A stretch of 64,000 bases of DNA from Streptomyces spiralis (GTDB lineage: Bacteria > Actinomycetota > Actinomycetes > Streptomycetales > Streptomycetaceae). A program made the position numbers and the translations under genes. The notes under the pieces are model-generated. The model did no database searches. It was not told the DNA's origin and saw only the letters and a list, made by a program, of their open reading frames with translations. The DNA lies in assembly GCF_014654675.1 (NCBI RefSeq), contig NZ_BNBC01000001.1:274129-338128 (forward strand), written 5' to 3'. Shown piece by piece: positions 35,897 to 46,195 of the stretch (the stretch's first letter is position 1; each line of letters opens with the position of its first letter).

Positions 35897-36740
35897 TGCG
35901 CTCCGCCGCCTCGACCACGTTGACCAGCAGCTGGGCGCGCGTCATCGGGCCGACGCCGCCGGGGTTCGGGGAGAGCCAGCCGGCCACCTCGGCGACGTCC
36001 GGGTGGACATCACCGACGATCTTGCCCTCGGCGTTGCGGGAGACGCCGACGTCGAGGACGGCCGCGCCCGGCTTCACGTCCTCGGCCCGGATCAGATGGG
36101 CCGCGCCGGCCGCGGCGACGATGATGTCGGCCCGCTTGAGGTGGGCGGACAGGTCGCGCGTGCCGGTGTGGCACTGGGTGACCGTGGCGTTCTCGCTGCG
36201 CCGGGTGAGCAGCAGCGGCATCGGACGGCCGATGGTCACCCCGCGGCCGACGACCACGACCTCGGCGCCCTTGATCTCCACGCCGTAGCGCCGCAGCAGC
36301 GTCAGCACGCCGTTGGGGGTGCAGGGCAGCGGGGCCGGCTCGTTGAGGACCAGACGGCCCAGGTTCATCGGGTGCAGGCCGTCGGCGTCCTTGTCCGGGT
36401 CCATCAGTTCGAGGATGCGGTTCTCGTCGATGCCCTTGGGCAGGGGCAGTTGGACGATGTAGCCGGTGCACGCCGGGTCCTCGTTGAGCTCCCGGACGAC
36501 CGCCTCGATCTCCTCCTGGGTCGCGGTGGCCGGCAGCTCGCGCTGGATGGAGGCGATGCCGACCTCGGCGCAGTCGCGGTGCTTGCCCGCGACGTACTTG
36601 CGGCTGCCGGGGTCGTCACCCACCAGGATGGTGCCGAGGCCGGGCGTGACGCCCTTCTCCTTCAGCGCCGCCACGCGGGCGGTCAGATCGGACTTGATCG
36701 CGGCTGCGGTGGCCTTGCCATCGAGAATCTGGGCGGTCAT
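35886..36740 (-). CDS. folD: bifunctional methylene-THF dehydrogenase / methenyl-THF cyclohydrolase
   Basis: This 284-residue enzyme converts 5,10-methylene-THF (made by GlyA) to 10-formyl-THF, the co-substrate of PurN and PurH. Signatures are [19 protein letters not shown] (with the catalytic Lys), [46 protein letters not shown] and [23 protein letters not shown] 36740 is the true start; the much longer open frame upstream has no folD homology. I see no riboswitch here, unlike glyA. It is followed by a DUF3017 gene overlapping by 11 nt. Confidence 0.96.
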   Translation of the reverse strand: MTAQILDGKATAAAIKSDLTARVAALKEKGVTPGLGTILVGDDPGSRKYVAGKHRDCAEVGIASIQRELPATATQEEIEAVVRELNEDPACTGYIVQLPLPKGIDENRILELMDPDKDADGLHPMNLGRLVLNEPAPLPCTPNGVLTLLRRYGVEIKGAEVVVVGRGVTIGRPMPLLLTRRSENATVTQCHTGTRDLSAHLKRADIIVAAAGAAHLIRAEDVKPGAAVLDVGVSRNAEGKIVGDVHPDVAEVAGWLSPNPGGVGPMTRAQLLVNVVEAAERSVG

Positions 36741-37028
36741 GCCACCATCCTCGCGGATGACCGCCCCACGGTTCCAATCCGGGTGCGCATGTCCCGCCCA
36801 GCCGGGTGGCCGTCGCTCCTCCTTGGCCTCTCCGCCTCCGTGATCACGAGGTTGCACTTGCACAACACCTACGAAATCCGGCTGGACAAGTAAGCAACTG
36901 GTCAAGAACGATGAGGAGCCACAGTGCCGCGGGCAGCTCATCGGGGGGACGGACCGCTTTCTGTAGAACTCTCCTCCGTGCGGTGCCGCGCGTCGTCCCC
37001 GCACGTGATCCACGGAGGAAACATCGCC

Positions 37029-37592
37029 ATGAGCTACGGCGACCCGAACAATCCCTATGGCGCCCCGCAGCAGCCGGGTTACGGCGCCCCGCAGCAGCCC
37101 GGCCAGGCACCCGGTTACGGCTACCCGCAGGCCCCGCCCGTGCAGCAGCCGTACGGCGTCGGCGTGCCGGAGACGATGCCGGGCAACGTCAGCGCCGCCC
37201 GGGTGATGATGTGGGTGATCGTCGGCCTCCAGGTGCTCGGCGCGGCGCTGTTCGCCGTCGGCGCGGCCACGATCAACGCGGCGAAGGACGACGACAGCCT
37301 CAAGGACAGCGCCGCCTTCCAGCGGATCGCCGACTACTCGACCGGCCGGCTGTGGGCGCTCGTGGTGTTCGCGGTCGTCTGGGGCGTGCTCGCGGCCGTC
37401 CTGGCCACGAAGTTCAAGTCGGGCGGCAACGGCGTCCGGATCACCCTGATGGTCTTCGCCATCATCACCGCGGTCCTCGGCCTGTACCCGTTCACCATTG
37501 TGGGCATCGTGCACCTGGTGCTCGCCATCCTGATCGCCTGCTTCGTCGGCGGTTCCAAGGGCAAGGCCTGGTTCAACCGGCCGCGCTACTGA
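37029..37592 (+). CDS. small multi-pass membrane protein with Pro/Gln/Tyr-rich N-terminus
   Basis: This 187-residue protein has a cytoplasmic head made of repeats ([40 protein letters not shown]) and then four hydrophobic helices ([80 protein letters not shown]). Such PGYG-rich heads are common on actinobacterial membrane proteins and carry no known activity. ATG 37029 has a perfect GGAGG box. Its last codons begin a row of 12-bp repeats (37591-37638). It is convergent with purH. Confidence 0.83.
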   Translation: MSYGDPNNPYGAPQQPGYGAPQQPGQAPGYGYPQAPPVQQPYGVGVPETMPGNVSAARVMMWVIVGLQVLGAALFAVGAATINAAKDDDSLKDSAAFQRIADYSTGRLWALVVFAVVWGVLAAVLATKFKSGGNGVRITLMVFAIITAVLGLYPFTIVGIVHLVLAILIACFVGGSKGKAWFNRPRY

Positions 37593-37638
37593 TCGCGCTG
37601 CTGATCGCGCAATTGATCACGCTACTGATCACGCTGCT
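37591..37638 (+). repeat. four tandem 12-bp repeats at a gene's stop codon
   Basis: The units are GATCGCGCTGCT, GATCGCGCAATT, GATCACGCTACT and GATCACGCTGCT, directly following the final codons of the membrane protein gene. The TGA stop overlaps the first unit. In another frame they encode a Leu/Ile-rich repeat. Confidence 0.75.
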
Positions 37639-37680
37639 GACACCGAGCACCTGTCGGAGCTGACACCGGGTCGAAAAGCC

Positions 37681-37721
37681 GACGGCCTCCGGCCTCCCCT
37701 GAGGGAGGACCGGAGGCCGTC
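37681..37721. terminator. bidirectional terminator between the membrane protein gene and purH
   Basis: GACGGCCTCCGG-CCTCCC, loop CTGA, GGGAGG-A-CCGGAGGCCGTC form an 18-bp stem with one bulged A. It lies between convergent genes. Confidence 0.85.
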
Positions 37722-37737
37722 ACGCGTATCGGACCGC

Positions 37738-39300
37738 TCAGTGGAAGAAGTGGCGCGTGCCCGTGAAGTACATCGTCACGCCCGCCTTCTTCGCGGCCTC
37801 CACGACCTGCTCGTCGCGGATGGAGCCACCCGGCTGGACGATGGCCTTCACACCCGCCGCGATGAGGATCTCCGGACCGTCGGGGAACGGGAAGAACGCG
37901 TCGGAGGCGGCGTAGGAACCGCGCGCCCGCTCCTCGCCCGCCCGCTCGACGGCCAGCTTGCAGGAGTCCACACGGTTCACCTGGCCCATGCCGACGCCGA
38001 CCGAGGCGCCGTCCTTGGCGAGCAGGATCGCGTTGGACTTCACCGCCCGGCAGGCCTTCCACGCGAACGCCAGCTCGGCCAGCTCGTCGGCCGGCAGCGC
38101 CTCGCCGCTCGCCAGCGTCCAGTTGGCGGGGTCGTCGCCGTCGGCCTGAAGGCGGTCGGTGGCCTGGAGGAGGACACCGCCGTCGATCTGCTTCGCCTCC
38201 ACCCGGTTGCACGGGCCGCTCGGCGTCTTCAGGATGCGGATGTTCTTCTTCCGGGTGAGGACCTCCAGCGCGCCGTCCTCGTAGTCGGGCGCGACGATGA
38301 CCTCGGTGAAGATGTCGGCGACCTGCTCGGCCATCTCCTTGGTGACCGGACGGTTCACGGCGATGACACCGCCGTAGGCCGAGACCGGGTCGCAGGCGTG
38401 CGCCTTGCGGTGCGCCTCGGCGACGTCGGCGCCGACCGCGATGCCGCAGGGGTTGGCGTGCTTGATGATCGCGACGCAGGGCTCGTCGTGGTCGTACGCG
38501 GCACGGTGGGCGGCGTCCGTGTCCGTGTAGTTGTTGTACGACATCTCCTTGCCGTGCAGCTGCTCGGCGTCCGCGAGCCCGCCGCTGCCGTCGACGTACA
38601 GCGCGGCCGGCTGGTGCGGGTTCTCGCCGTAGCGCAGCGTGTTCCTGCGCTCGTAGGTGGCGCCGAGGAAGTCGGGGAACTGCGACTCGTCGGCCGGGGC
38701 GTAGGAGGACGCGAACCAGGAGGCCACGGCCACGTCGTAGGCGGCCGTGTGCTGGAAGGCCTCGGCGGCCAGCCGCTTGCGGGCGGCCAGGTCGAAGCCG
38801 CCGGCCTGGGCGGCGGCGAGGACGTCGGCGTACCGCGCGGGGCTGGTGACGACCGCCACCGACGGGTGGTTCTTGGCGGCGGCACGGACCATCGACGGGC
38901 CGCCGATGTCGATCTGCTCCACGCACTCGTCGGGCGAGGCGCCGGAGGCGACCGTCTCACGGAACGGGTAGAGGTTCACCACGACGAGGTCGAACGGCTC
39001 GACGCCCAGCTCGGCCAGCTGCCGCTGGTGGTCCTCCAGACGCAGGTCGGCGAGGATGCCCGCGTGCACCTTGGGGTGCAGGGTCTTGACCCGGCCGTCC
39101 AGGCACTCGGGGAAGCCGGTCAGCTCCTCGACCTTGGTGACGGGCACGCCGGCCGCGGCGATCCGCGCGGCGGTGGAGCCGGTGGAGACGAGTTCGACGC
39201 CGGCCTCGTGCAGCCCGCGCGCGAGCTCCTCCAGACCGGTCTTGTCGTAGACGCTGACGAGCGCGCGCCGGATGGGCCGCTTGTTGCTCTCGGCGGTCAC
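37738..39300 (-). CDS. purH: bifunctional AICAR formyltransferase / IMP cyclohydrolase
   Basis: This 520-residue enzyme performs the last two steps of IMP synthesis. The N-terminal IMP cyclohydrolase domain (about 1-200) has [40 protein letters not shown] and [20 protein letters not shown]. The AICAR transformylase domain (about 205-520) has [34 protein letters not shown] (catalytic Lys-His) and [20 protein letters not shown]. It uses 10-formyl-THF made by FolD. GTG 39300 overlaps the purN stop by 4 nt (GTGA), and AAAGG lies upstream. Its substrate AICAR (ZMP) is the ligand class sensed by the glyA riboswitch in this window. Confidence 0.97.
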   Translation of the reverse strand: MTAESNKRPIRRALVSVYDKTGLEELARGLHEAGVELVSTGSTAARIAAAGVPVTKVEELTGFPECLDGRVKTLHPKVHAGILADLRLEDHQRQLAELGVEPFDLVVVNLYPFRETVASGASPDECVEQIDIGGPSMVRAAAKNHPSVAVVTSPARYADVLAAAQAGGFDLAARKRLAAEAFQHTAAYDVAVASWFASSYAPADESQFPDFLGATYERRNTLRYGENPHQPAALYVDGSGGLADAEQLHGKEMSYNNYTDTDAAHRAAYDHDEPCVAIIKHANPCGIAVGADVAEAHRKAHACDPVSAYGGVIAVNRPVTKEMAEQVADIFTEVIVAPDYEDGALEVLTRKKNIRILKTPSGPCNRVEAKQIDGGVLLQATDRLQADGDDPANWTLASGEALPADELAELAFAWKACRAVKSNAILLAKDGASVGVGMGQVNRVDSCKLAVERAGEERARGSYAASDAFFPFPDGPEILIAAGVKAIVQPGGSIRDEQVVEAAKKAGVTMYFTGTRHFFH

Positions 39301-39926
39301 TGGATAACTACCTTTCGTCCCTCGATGCGATAGCCGTTGCGGGCGAGAAGCCCCACGACCTCGACGAGCAGCCTTCGCTCGACTTCCTTGATGCGCTCGT
39401 GCAGCGCGCTCTCGTCGTCCTCGTCCCGGACCTCGACCACGCCCTGCGCGATGATCGGCCCGGTGTCGACGCCGTCGTCGACGAAGTGGACGGTGCAACC
39501 GGTGACCTTGGCGCCGTACGCCAACGCGTCCCGCACGCCGTGGGCCCCGGGGAAACTGGGCAGCAGGGCGGGGTGCGTGTTGACGAACCGGCCGCCGAAC
39601 CGCGCGAGGAACTCCTTCCCCACGATCTTCATGAACCCGGCGGAGACGACGAGGTCGGGCTCGTGGGCGGCGACGGCCTCGGCGAGCGCCGCGTCCCACT
39701 CCTCGCGCGTGCCGTAGTCCTTGACCTTCCGCACGAAGGTCGGCACCCCGGCGCGCTCGGCGCGGGCGAGCCCCTCGATGTCGTCGCGGTCGGCGCCCAC
39801 GGCGACGATCTCGGCGCCGTAGGCCTCGGCTCCGGTCTCGTCGATCGCGTCGAGGAGCGCCTGCAGATTGGTGCCGGATCCGGAGACCAGCACGACGAGG
39901 CGCTTGGCCACGGGCTTGGCGGCCAC
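39297..39926 (-). CDS. purN: phosphoribosylglycinamide formyltransferase
   Basis: This 209-residue GAR transformylase adds a formyl group from 10-formyl-THF in de novo purine synthesis. Signatures are [40 protein letters not shown] and [20 protein letters not shown] with the catalytic Asn-His, and [20 protein letters not shown] with the catalytic Asp. GTG 39926 is the start. The gene is first in a purN-purH operon with a 4-nt overlap. GTACGGTCGTAC, a near-palindrome at 39956-39967, lies in its promoter region. Confidence 0.96.
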   Translation of the reverse strand: MAAKPVAKRLVVLVSGSGTNLQALLDAIDETGAEAYGAEIVAVGADRDDIEGLARAERAGVPTFVRKVKDYGTREEWDAALAEAVAAHEPDLVVSAGFMKIVGKEFLARFGGRFVNTHPALLPSFPGAHGVRDALAYGAKVTGCTVHFVDDGVDTGPIIAQGVVEVRDEDDESALHERIKEVERRLLVEVVGLLARNGYRIEGRKVVIQ

Positions 39927-40221
39927 GGTGGGGCCCTTTCTCGGGGAGCTGTTTTGTACGGTCGTACGAATGCTTCGGGCCCCCGGATACGGGGAAGCCT
40001 ACGAACCGGCCGACCGTCAGCAACGATACCGGCACTCCGGACGGCCCCCATGGGACGGGGGCGTGGCCGGAAGGTAGCGTCTGGGGGGACGGGGTTCGGG
40101 AACGCGAGGGCGGCATGGTGCGTTCACCAAGACAGAGCCCACGTCAGCTCACACGTCAGACCAGCCGTACTCACGCGTACGTCCGTACGTCACACAGTCA
40201 CAAGGGGAAGACGCTCACTTG

Positions 40222-41046
40222 ATGCCGGACCGCAGTCTGCGACTCCTCACGCTCCCCCCGCAGCCCAGGCAGGGAGGGGAGCGCGGCGCCGTGCTGCTGC
40301 GGGAGCGCCCCGCCTCGCCGCCGGACGCGCCCTCGGGCGGGAACAACGGTGACGGCCGGGGCGGCTCGGGCCAGGACGGCAACCCCTTCGCACCGCCGCC
40401 CGAGGGCACACCCGACCGCCCGTGGCAGCCTCGGCACCCTTCGGGCTCCGACTCCGGCGGGAACCCCTCCGGCCAGGGACAGGGCTCCGGCGAGGGAGAC
40501 GCCCCCGGCGAGGGCGGCGGGTACACCCCCTGGGGCAGCCAGTGGAGCGACCGCCAGCCCGGCCGCTCCCCCGGCGGCTTCGGCGAGCGCCCGCAGCGGC
40601 CCGGCGGCGGCCCCGAGGGGCCGGGCGGCGGACGCGGCCCCGGCATGCGCTGGGACCCCACGGACCCCGCCCAGCGCCGCGCGCGCTACGCGCTGCTCAG
40701 CGGCATGTGGGCCTTCTTCTTCGTCCTCTTCGGCTGGCAGTACGTGGCCCTGCTGCTCGGCGCGCTGGCCCTGTACTGGGGCATCAGCGCGCTGCGCACC
40801 AAGCCGCGCAGGCCCGACCCCAACGCCGCACCGGTGGCGGAGAGCCGCCCCCAGACGACGGCGGCGGTCAGCGGTCTGGTCACCGCCTCCCTGGCCATCG
40901 CCCTGGTCGCCACGAACTTCGCCGCGCAGTTCGCCTACCGCGACTACTACACGTGCGTGAACGACGCCCTCACCAGCCAGGCCAAGCAGTCCTGCGACCA
41001 GCATCTGCCGCGGGAGCTGCGGGGGGTGCTGGGAGTGGGCGGCTGA
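40222..41046 (+). CDS. membrane protein with Gly/Pro-rich cytoplasmic head
   Basis: This 274-residue protein has a long Gly/Pro/Ser/Asp-rich N-terminus (about 1-150) with repeats such as [17 protein letters not shown]. Three hydrophobic segments follow ([60 protein letters not shown]). The short tail has two Cys ([20 protein letters not shown]). ATG 40222 (or TTG 40219) is preceded by AAGGGGA. It lies divergent from purN and convergent with the PerM-like gene. Rv0954 in mycobacteria, a membrane protein, holds a similar place, but I cannot show homology. Confidence 0.78.
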   Translation: MPDRSLRLLTLPPQPRQGGERGAVLLRERPASPPDAPSGGNNGDGRGGSGQDGNPFAPPPEGTPDRPWQPRHPSGSDSGGNPSGQGQGSGEGDAPGEGGGYTPWGSQWSDRQPGRSPGGFGERPQRPGGGPEGPGGGRGPGMRWDPTDPAQRRARYALLSGMWAFFFVLFGWQYVALLLGALALYWGISALRTKPRRPDPNAAPVAESRPQTTAAVSGLVTASLAIALVATNFAAQFAYRDYYTCVNDALTSQAKQSCDQHLPRELRGVLGVGG

Positions 41047-41106
41047 GCGAAGGCGGCGCTGCTGCCTGCGGCGCCGCTTCCTTCGAGGCTGCTGCCTTCG
41101 GTGCTC

Positions 41107-42993
41107 TTACCGAGGGGTGGGGGTGTCGGGTGCCGGTGGTGCTTCTGCTGCTGGTGGGGCGGTGGGCGGTTCTGCCGGCGGTTCCGTCAGTGGTTCTGTC
41201 AGCGACTCTGCCGGCGGTTCCGTCAGCGGTTCTGCCGGATTTTGTGGATCGGGGCCGGTCGGTTTCTCGGAGGCGGGCGGTTTCTCGGAGGCGGGCGGTT
41301 TCTCGGGATCGGCCGGCCGGTCGGGCTCGGTCTCTGCCTCGGGGGCGGACTGGTCTGCGGGTGCGGCCGGTTGTTCGGGGGTGGGCTGTTCCTCCGGTGT
41401 GGTCGGCTCCGTGGCGTCCGGTCCCGGTGTCGTCGGTGTCGCCGCCGCCTGTCTGAGGGCCTCCCAGCGAGCCCGGCGGGCGGCTTCGTCGTCCTGCCAG
41501 GCGGCCGGCTCGGAGTCCGGCGGGTCGAGGGGCAGTACGTCGTACGGCTCCAGGGCGGGGTCGTAGCCCTGGGTCAGGTGTGCGCCGGTGTCCGGCACCC
41601 GGGTCGCCTGGGCTCCGCCGTCCCGGGGTCGGCCGATCCGCCGCTCGGTTCCGTCGGGCGCTGGCGCCCGGCCGCCGCCCCAGTAGCGCCAGGCCCGTAA
41701 CACCAGCGCCGTCGGTACGGCCGCGGTCGTGGTCCACAGCAGCGCGGCACCGGCGACCTGCCATCCCACCGGCCCGAACCGGGAGAGCCCGGAGTCCCCG
41801 AGCGTGCCGCCCGCCAACTCCGCGAAAAACCCCAGCCCGATCGCGCACAACAGGCAGCCCAGACCCGCTCCGGCGACGGTCCGCCGCCAGGACCACGCCC
41901 GCTTCGGACCGGTCACGTTCCCGTCGGCGTCCCGTCCGTCGCGTACCGCGCTTCCCGCGACGAACCAGCCGATGGTCAGCCCGGCCGCCACCGGTACGGC
42001 GGCGGCCGCCCAGTTCAGGGTGGTGCCGGGGCCCGCGTCCGGTACCGCCGCGAGCAGCGGGAAGGGCGGCAGCATCGGTCCCGGATCGGAGGCGAAGGGG
42101 TCGACGACATGGCCGGCGCCGAGCAGGAAGCCGGGCCCGAGGGCGTACGCCACCGCCCACACGACCGCGTTCGGCAGCAGCGCCAGGCACAGCAGCAGCA
42201 CCGCGAACCGTCCCGACCAGCCCTCCGTCAGCCGCAGGAACGCCCCCTGTGCGGCCCCGGAATGCCCCACCAGCGACACCCCGAGGACGAGCGCGCCGCC
42301 CCCGACGAACACCACCGCCCCGGCCCCCGCCGCCCGTGCCGAGGCGCCGAGGCGCGCCCGTGGCCCCGGCCCGAGCAGCAGACGCCGTACGCCGGGCGAC
42401 AGCGGGCCCAGCACCCGTTCCAGGGGCGCGCGCGGACAGCCGTACGCCGCCCAGACCCCGGTGCCCGCCGCCACCGCGGCGACCAGCGGTACCCACATGA
42501 CCGTCCACACCCAGGAGGGGCGCAGCGCGCCGCCCGCCGCGTACACGGTCGCGGCGCCGGCGACGCCGAGGTAGCCGACGACGACGCCCATCCAGGCGGT
42601 GCGCGGGGGGACGAGCGGGCCGCCGTCGCCGCCGTCGGTCGCGTCGCGCGCCGCGCGGTGCACCAGCAGCGCGGGCAGGGCGAGCAGCAGCAGCGGGGTC
42701 ACCCCCAGGGGTGCGGGCGCCCCGGTGAGCGTGTTGGTGCGGACCAGTTCGGCTCCGTGCGCCAGCAGCCACAGCGCGGCGGCGACGTGCAGCGCGCCGC
42801 CCGGTCCGCTGTCGGGGTACGGCGAGCTGATCCACAGGGCGATGACGAGCACGGCGAACGAGCCGAGCCCGAGGCCCGCCGCGACCACACCGCCCACGAA
42901 GCCGGCGCCGAGTCCGGGTGAGCGGTCCCGTACGCGGGTGCGCAGGTGCGGCAGGGGCGGACGTCGATGGGTCGTCTGGATCACGCCCGCCAT
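41107..42993 (-). CDS. large multi-pass membrane protein, DUF6350 / PerM-like
   Basis: This 628-residue protein has about ten membrane helices in residues 25-440, for example [80 protein letters not shown] and [21 protein letters not shown] long cytoplasmic Pro/Glu/Thr-rich tail (about 480-628) contains repeats ([33 protein letters not shown]). The [17 protein letters not shown] region and the position beside the purine genes match the actinobacterial DUF6350 family, to which I believe mycobacterial PerM (division-linked) belongs. The name is by synteny and family, so specific function is uncertain. Confidence 0.82.
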   Translation of the reverse strand: MAGVIQTTHRRPPLPHLRTRVRDRSPGLGAGFVGGVVAAGLGLGSFAVLVIALWISSPYPDSGPGGALHVAAALWLLAHGAELVRTNTLTGAPAPLGVTPLLLLALPALLVHRAARDATDGGDGGPLVPPRTAWMGVVVGYLGVAGAATVYAAGGALRPSWVWTVMWVPLVAAVAAGTGVWAAYGCPRAPLERVLGPLSPGVRRLLLGPGPRARLGASARAAGAGAVVFVGGGALVLGVSLVGHSGAAQGAFLRLTEGWSGRFAVLLLCLALLPNAVVWAVAYALGPGFLLGAGHVVDPFASDPGPMLPPFPLLAAVPDAGPGTTLNWAAAAVPVAAGLTIGWFVAGSAVRDGRDADGNVTGPKRAWSWRRTVAGAGLGCLLCAIGLGFFAELAGGTLGDSGLSRFGPVGWQVAGAALLWTTTAAVPTALVLRAWRYWGGGRAPAPDGTERRIGRPRDGGAQATRVPDTGAHLTQGYDPALEPYDVLPLDPPDSEPAAWQDDEAARRARWEALRQAAATPTTPGPDATEPTTPEEQPTPEQPAAPADQSAPEAETEPDRPADPEKPPASEKPPASEKPTGPDPQNPAEPLTEPPAESLTEPLTEPPAEPPTAPPAAEAPPAPDTPTPR

Positions 42994-43089
42994 GCTCCCA
43001 ACGTCACACGCGTTCCCGGCGTAACAGGCGAACCCCCGAAGTGTCGCTCAATATATGTTCATGTGCTTATTCATACGGAAGGACGCACG

Positions 43090-44010
43090 ATGACGGACGG
43101 TCACGCGGCCCAGGCGCTGACGCCCGCTCAGGCTTTCGACTCGCTCTACGCCTTCTGCGCCCCGGCCCTCATACGCCAGGCCTACCTGCTCACCGGCCGC
43201 CGCGAGCGGGCACGTGCCGCCGTGGAGCGCGCCTTCCAACTCGCCTGGCAGCGCTGGCCCGAAGTGGCCCACGACCGGGACCCGGCGGGCTGGATCCGGG
43301 CCACGACGTACGAGTGCGCCCTCTCGCCCTGGCACCGCTTCATACCCCGCAGGCGCCTCCCCGACCCGCCGCCCGATCCCGTCGATCGCGCGTTCCAGCG
43401 GGCGCTCCTGCGGCTTCCGCCGTCGTACCGCCGCACACTGGTGCTCTACGACGGGGTCGGCCTCGACCTGCCGGAGACGGCGGCGGAGACGGAGGCCAGC
43501 ACCCCGGCGGCGGCGAACCGGCTGCTGCACGCCCGGGAGGCCGTCGCCGCACGCCTGCCGGAACTGGCCGACCCGGCGGAACTGCACCGGCGCCTGGTCC
43601 GGCTGGCCTCGGCCGGACACCTCGCGGCGGCCGGGTCGCCGCCCTCGTCACCCTCGCCGTCGGCCTTGGCCCCCTCCGCGTCGGCCTCGTCCTCCCCGTC
43701 CGTCAATCGTCCGACCGCCGGACCGCCGATAGCCGGGCCGGTGGCCCTGCGGGCCGCCGGGGAGCGCACCTCCCGTTTCTGGGCCCGGTCCGCCATCGCG
43801 CTCACCGTCATCATCGTCGGCGCGACGGCCCTCACGCTGCGGACGGCCCCCACCCACTATCTGGCGCCGGTGTCCCCCGGCCGTCCGGTCCAGGAACTTC
43901 CCGCGCAGGGCATGCTCGGCCCCTTGTCGCAGCAGGAGCTGAAGCTGAGCACCAAGCTGCGCAAGGAGGCGGCGGGAGGGCCGGCACGACTGGAACCGGA
44001 GGCGCGGTAG
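43090..44010 (+). CDS. ECF sigma-factor-like protein with C-terminal membrane helix
   Basis: This 306-residue protein begins with a degenerate sigma region 2 (about 12-80: AFDSLYAFCAPALIRQAYLL, RARAAVERAFQLAWQRWPEV, DPAGWIRATTYECALSPWHR). Region 4 follows (about 95-150: FQRALLRLPPSYRRTLVLYD, LPETAAETEASTPAAANRLL). A Ser/Pro-rich linker, one membrane helix (ARSAIALTVIIVGATALTLR) and a short outer tail complete it. A sigma factor tethered to the membrane would be unusual; it may instead act as a sensor or be a derived, non-sigma protein. ATG 43090 has AGGA upstream. It is divergent from the PerM-like gene and convergent with sucD. Confidence 0.82.
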   Translation: MTDGHAAQALTPAQAFDSLYAFCAPALIRQAYLLTGRRERARAAVERAFQLAWQRWPEVAHDRDPAGWIRATTYECALSPWHRFIPRRRLPDPPPDPVDRAFQRALLRLPPSYRRTLVLYDGVGLDLPETAAETEASTPAAANRLLHAREAVAARLPELADPAELHRRLVRLASAGHLAAAGSPPSSPSPSALAPSASASSSPSVNRPTAGPPIAGPVALRAAGERTSRFWARSAIALTVIIVGATALTLRTAPTHYLAPVSPGRPVQELPAQGMLGPLSQQELKLSTKLRKEAAGGPARLEPEAR

Positions 44011-44038
44011 CGAGAGTGGGGGCTCCGGCCGGACATGG

Positions 44039-44076
44039 CGGTGGGCCCGCCCCCCGCGAAGGGGACGGGCCCACCG
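44039..44076. terminator. bidirectional terminator between the sigma-like gene and sucD
   Basis: CGGTGGGCCCG (44039-44049) and CGGGCCCACCG (44066-44076) form a perfect 11-bp stem with an inner CCCC/GGGG pair. It lies between convergent stops. Confidence 0.85.
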
Positions 44077-44103
44077 ATGTTCCGTCAGGAGACCGAAGCC
44101 TGC

Positions 44104-44988
44104 TCAGCCGGCGAGGATCTCGCGGGCGAGCTTGGCCGTCTCGGTCGGGGTCTTGCCGACCTTGACGCCGGCGGCCTCGAGGGCCTCCTTCTTCGCCTGG
44201 GCGGTGCCGGAGGAGCCGGAGACGATGGCGCCGGCGTGGCCCATGGTCTTGCCCTCGGGCGCGGTGAAGCCCGCGACGTAGCCGACGACCGGCTTGGTCA
44301 CGTTCTCCTTGATGAAGGCCGCGGCCCGCTCCTCGGCGTCGCCGCCGATCTCGCCGATCATGACGATCAGGTCGGTGTCGGGGTCGGCCTGGAAGGCGGC
44401 GAGGGCGTCGATGTGGGTGGTGCCGATGATCGGGTCACCGCCGATGCCGACGGCCGTGGAGAAGCCGATGTCACGCAGCTCGTACATCATCTGGTACGTC
44501 AGCGTGCCGGACTTCGACACCAGGCCGATGCGGCCCGGCTTGGTGATGTCGCCCGGGATGATGCCGACGTTGGACTGGCCCGGGGTGATGATGCCGGGGC
44601 AGTTCGGGCCGATGATGCGGGTCTTGTTGCCCTTCTTGCCGGCGTACGCCCAGAAGGCGGCCGAGTCGTGCACGGCGATGCCCTCGGTGATCACGACGGC
44701 CAGCGGGATCTCGGCGTCGATGGCCTCGACGACCGCGTCCTTGGTGAACTTCTCCGGCACGAAGATGACGGAGACGTCGGCGCCGGTCTTCTCGATGGCC
44801 TCCTTGACGGTGCCGAAGACGGGTACCTCGGTGCCGTCGAAGTCCACGGTCTGACCCGCCTTGCGCGGGTTCACGCCGCCCACGACGTTGGTGCCGTCAC
44901 CGAGCATGAGCTTGGTGTGCTTCATGCCGGTGGCGCCGGTCATGCCCTGGACGATGACCTTGCTGTCCTTGTTGAGCCAGATAGCCAT
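44104..44988 (-). CDS. sucD: succinyl-CoA synthetase alpha subunit
   Basis: This 294-residue subunit of the TCA-cycle enzyme couples succinyl-CoA cleavage to NDP phosphorylation. It binds CoA through its Rossmann domain ([20 protein letters not shown]) and carries the phospho-histidine in [16 protein letters not shown]. Other signatures are [40 protein letters not shown] and [23 protein letters not shown] 44988 lies 28 nt after the sucC stop. The two genes form a sucC-sucD operon ending at the hairpin at 44039-44076. Confidence 0.97.
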   Translation of the reverse strand: MAIWLNKDSKVIVQGMTGATGMKHTKLMLGDGTNVVGGVNPRKAGQTVDFDGTEVPVFGTVKEAIEKTGADVSVIFVPEKFTKDAVVEAIDAEIPLAVVITEGIAVHDSAAFWAYAGKKGNKTRIIGPNCPGIITPGQSNVGIIPGDITKPGRIGLVSKSGTLTYQMMYELRDIGFSTAVGIGGDPIIGTTHIDALAAFQADPDTDLIVMIGEIGGDAEERAAAFIKENVTKPVVGYVAGFTAPEGKTMGHAGAIVSGSSGTAQAKKEALEAAGVKVGKTPTETAKLAREILAG

Positions 44989-45016
44989 GGTGTCTTGATG
45001 TCCTCGTCCTCGGTGC

Positions 45017-46195
45017 TTACTTGGCGGCGGCCAGCTCGGCGGCCTTGTCGGCCGCGCCGTCCATGGTGTCGACGCGCTGGACCAGCGGGTGGTTGGCGTC
45101 GGTGAGGATCTTCCGGCCCAGCTCGGCGTTGTTGCCGTCGAGGCGGACGACGAGCGGCTTGGTGACCTGCTCGCCGCGACCCTCCAGGAGCTTCAGGGCC
45201 TGAACGATGCCGTTGGCGACCTCGTCGCAGGCGGTGATGCCGCCGAAGACGTTGACGAAGACGGACTTGACGTCCGGGTCGCCCAGGATGATCTCGAGGC
45301 CGTTCGCCATGACCTGGGCGGAGGCGCCACCGCCGATGTCCAGGAAGTTGGCGGGCTTGACGCCGCCGTGCTGCTCACCGGCGTACGCGACGACGTCCAG
45401 GGTCGACATGACCAGACCCGCGCCGTTGCCGATGATGCCGACCTCGCCGTCGAGCTTGACGTAGTTGAGGCCCTTCTCCTTGGCGGCCGCCTCGAGCGGG
45501 TTGGCGGCAGCCTTGTCGTGGAGCTCCTCGAAGTCGGGGTGACGGAACTCGGCGTTGTCGTCGAGGGACACCTTGCCGTCGAGGGCGATGACCTCACCGG
45601 AGGCCACCTTGGCGAGCGGGTTCACCTCGACCAGGAGGGCGTCCTCCTTGATGAAGGTGTCCCACAGCGTGATCAGGACGTTCACGACCTTGTCGGCGAC
45701 CTCGGCCGGGAACTTGGCGGCCTCGACGATCTCGCGGGCCTTGGCCTCGTCCACACCGTCGATGGCGTCGATCGCGATCTTGGCGACGGCCTCGGGACGG
45801 GTGGCGGCCACCTCCTCGATCTCCATGCCGCCCTCGACGGAGGCGATGGAGAGGAAGGTCCGGTTGGCACGGTCGAGGAGGAAGGAGACGTAGTACTCCT
45901 CGACGATCTCCGGAGCCGTCTCGGCGATCATGACCTTGTGGACCGTGTGGCCCTTGATGTCCATGCCGAGGATGTCCGTCGCGCGGGCGACGGCCTCGTC
46001 CGGGGTGGCGGCGAGCTTCACGCCACCGGCCTTGCCTCGACCACCGACCTTCACCTGAGCCTTGACGACCGACTTGCCGCCCAGCCGCTCGGTGATCTCG
46101 CGCGCCGCCTCAGGCGTGTCGATGACTTCACCGGCCAGCACCGGTACACCGTGCTTGGCGAAGAGGTCCCTCGCCTGGTACTCGAACAGGTCCAC
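45017..46195 (-). CDS. sucC: succinyl-CoA synthetase beta subunit
   Basis: This 392-residue subunit has an N-terminal ATP-grasp domain that binds nucleotide ([60 protein letters not shown]). The C-terminal CoA-ligase domain (about 240-392) has [40 protein letters not shown] and [20 protein letters not shown]. It starts at GTG 46195 with GGGACGG 6-12 nt upstream. It is the first gene of sucC-sucD. The upstream region is about 550 bp and should hold the promoter. Confidence 0.97.
   Translation of the reverse strand: MDLFEYQARDLFAKHGVPVLAGEVIDTPEAAREITERLGGKSVVKAQVKVGGRGKAGGVKLAATPDEAVARATDILGMDIKGHTVHKVMIAETAPEIVEEYYVSFLLDRANRTFLSIASVEGGMEIEEVAATRPEAVAKIAIDAIDGVDEAKAREIVEAAKFPAEVADKVVNVLITLWDTFIKEDALLVEVNPLAKVASGEVIALDGKVSLDDNAEFRHPDFEELHDKAAANPLEAAAKEKGLNYVKLDGEVGIIGNGAGLVMSTLDVVAYAGEQHGGVKPANFLDIGGGASAQVMANGLEIILGDPDVKSVFVNVFGGITACDEVANGIVQALKLLEGRGEQVTKPLVVRLDGNNAELGRKILTDANHPLVQRVDTMDGAADKAAELAAAK

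Noticed and set aside
36852..36863. TTGCACTTGCAC direct repeat upstream of the small membrane gene
   Set aside because: Only 12 bp and without a well-placed -10 box for either neighbour; could be chance.
36741..37028. ZTP riboswitch in front of folD
   Set aside because: None of the conserved pfl-motif strings found before glyA are present upstream of folD.
37593..37663. Leu/Ile-rich reading frame through the 12-bp repeats
   Set aside because: It is out of frame with the membrane protein and has no start of its own.
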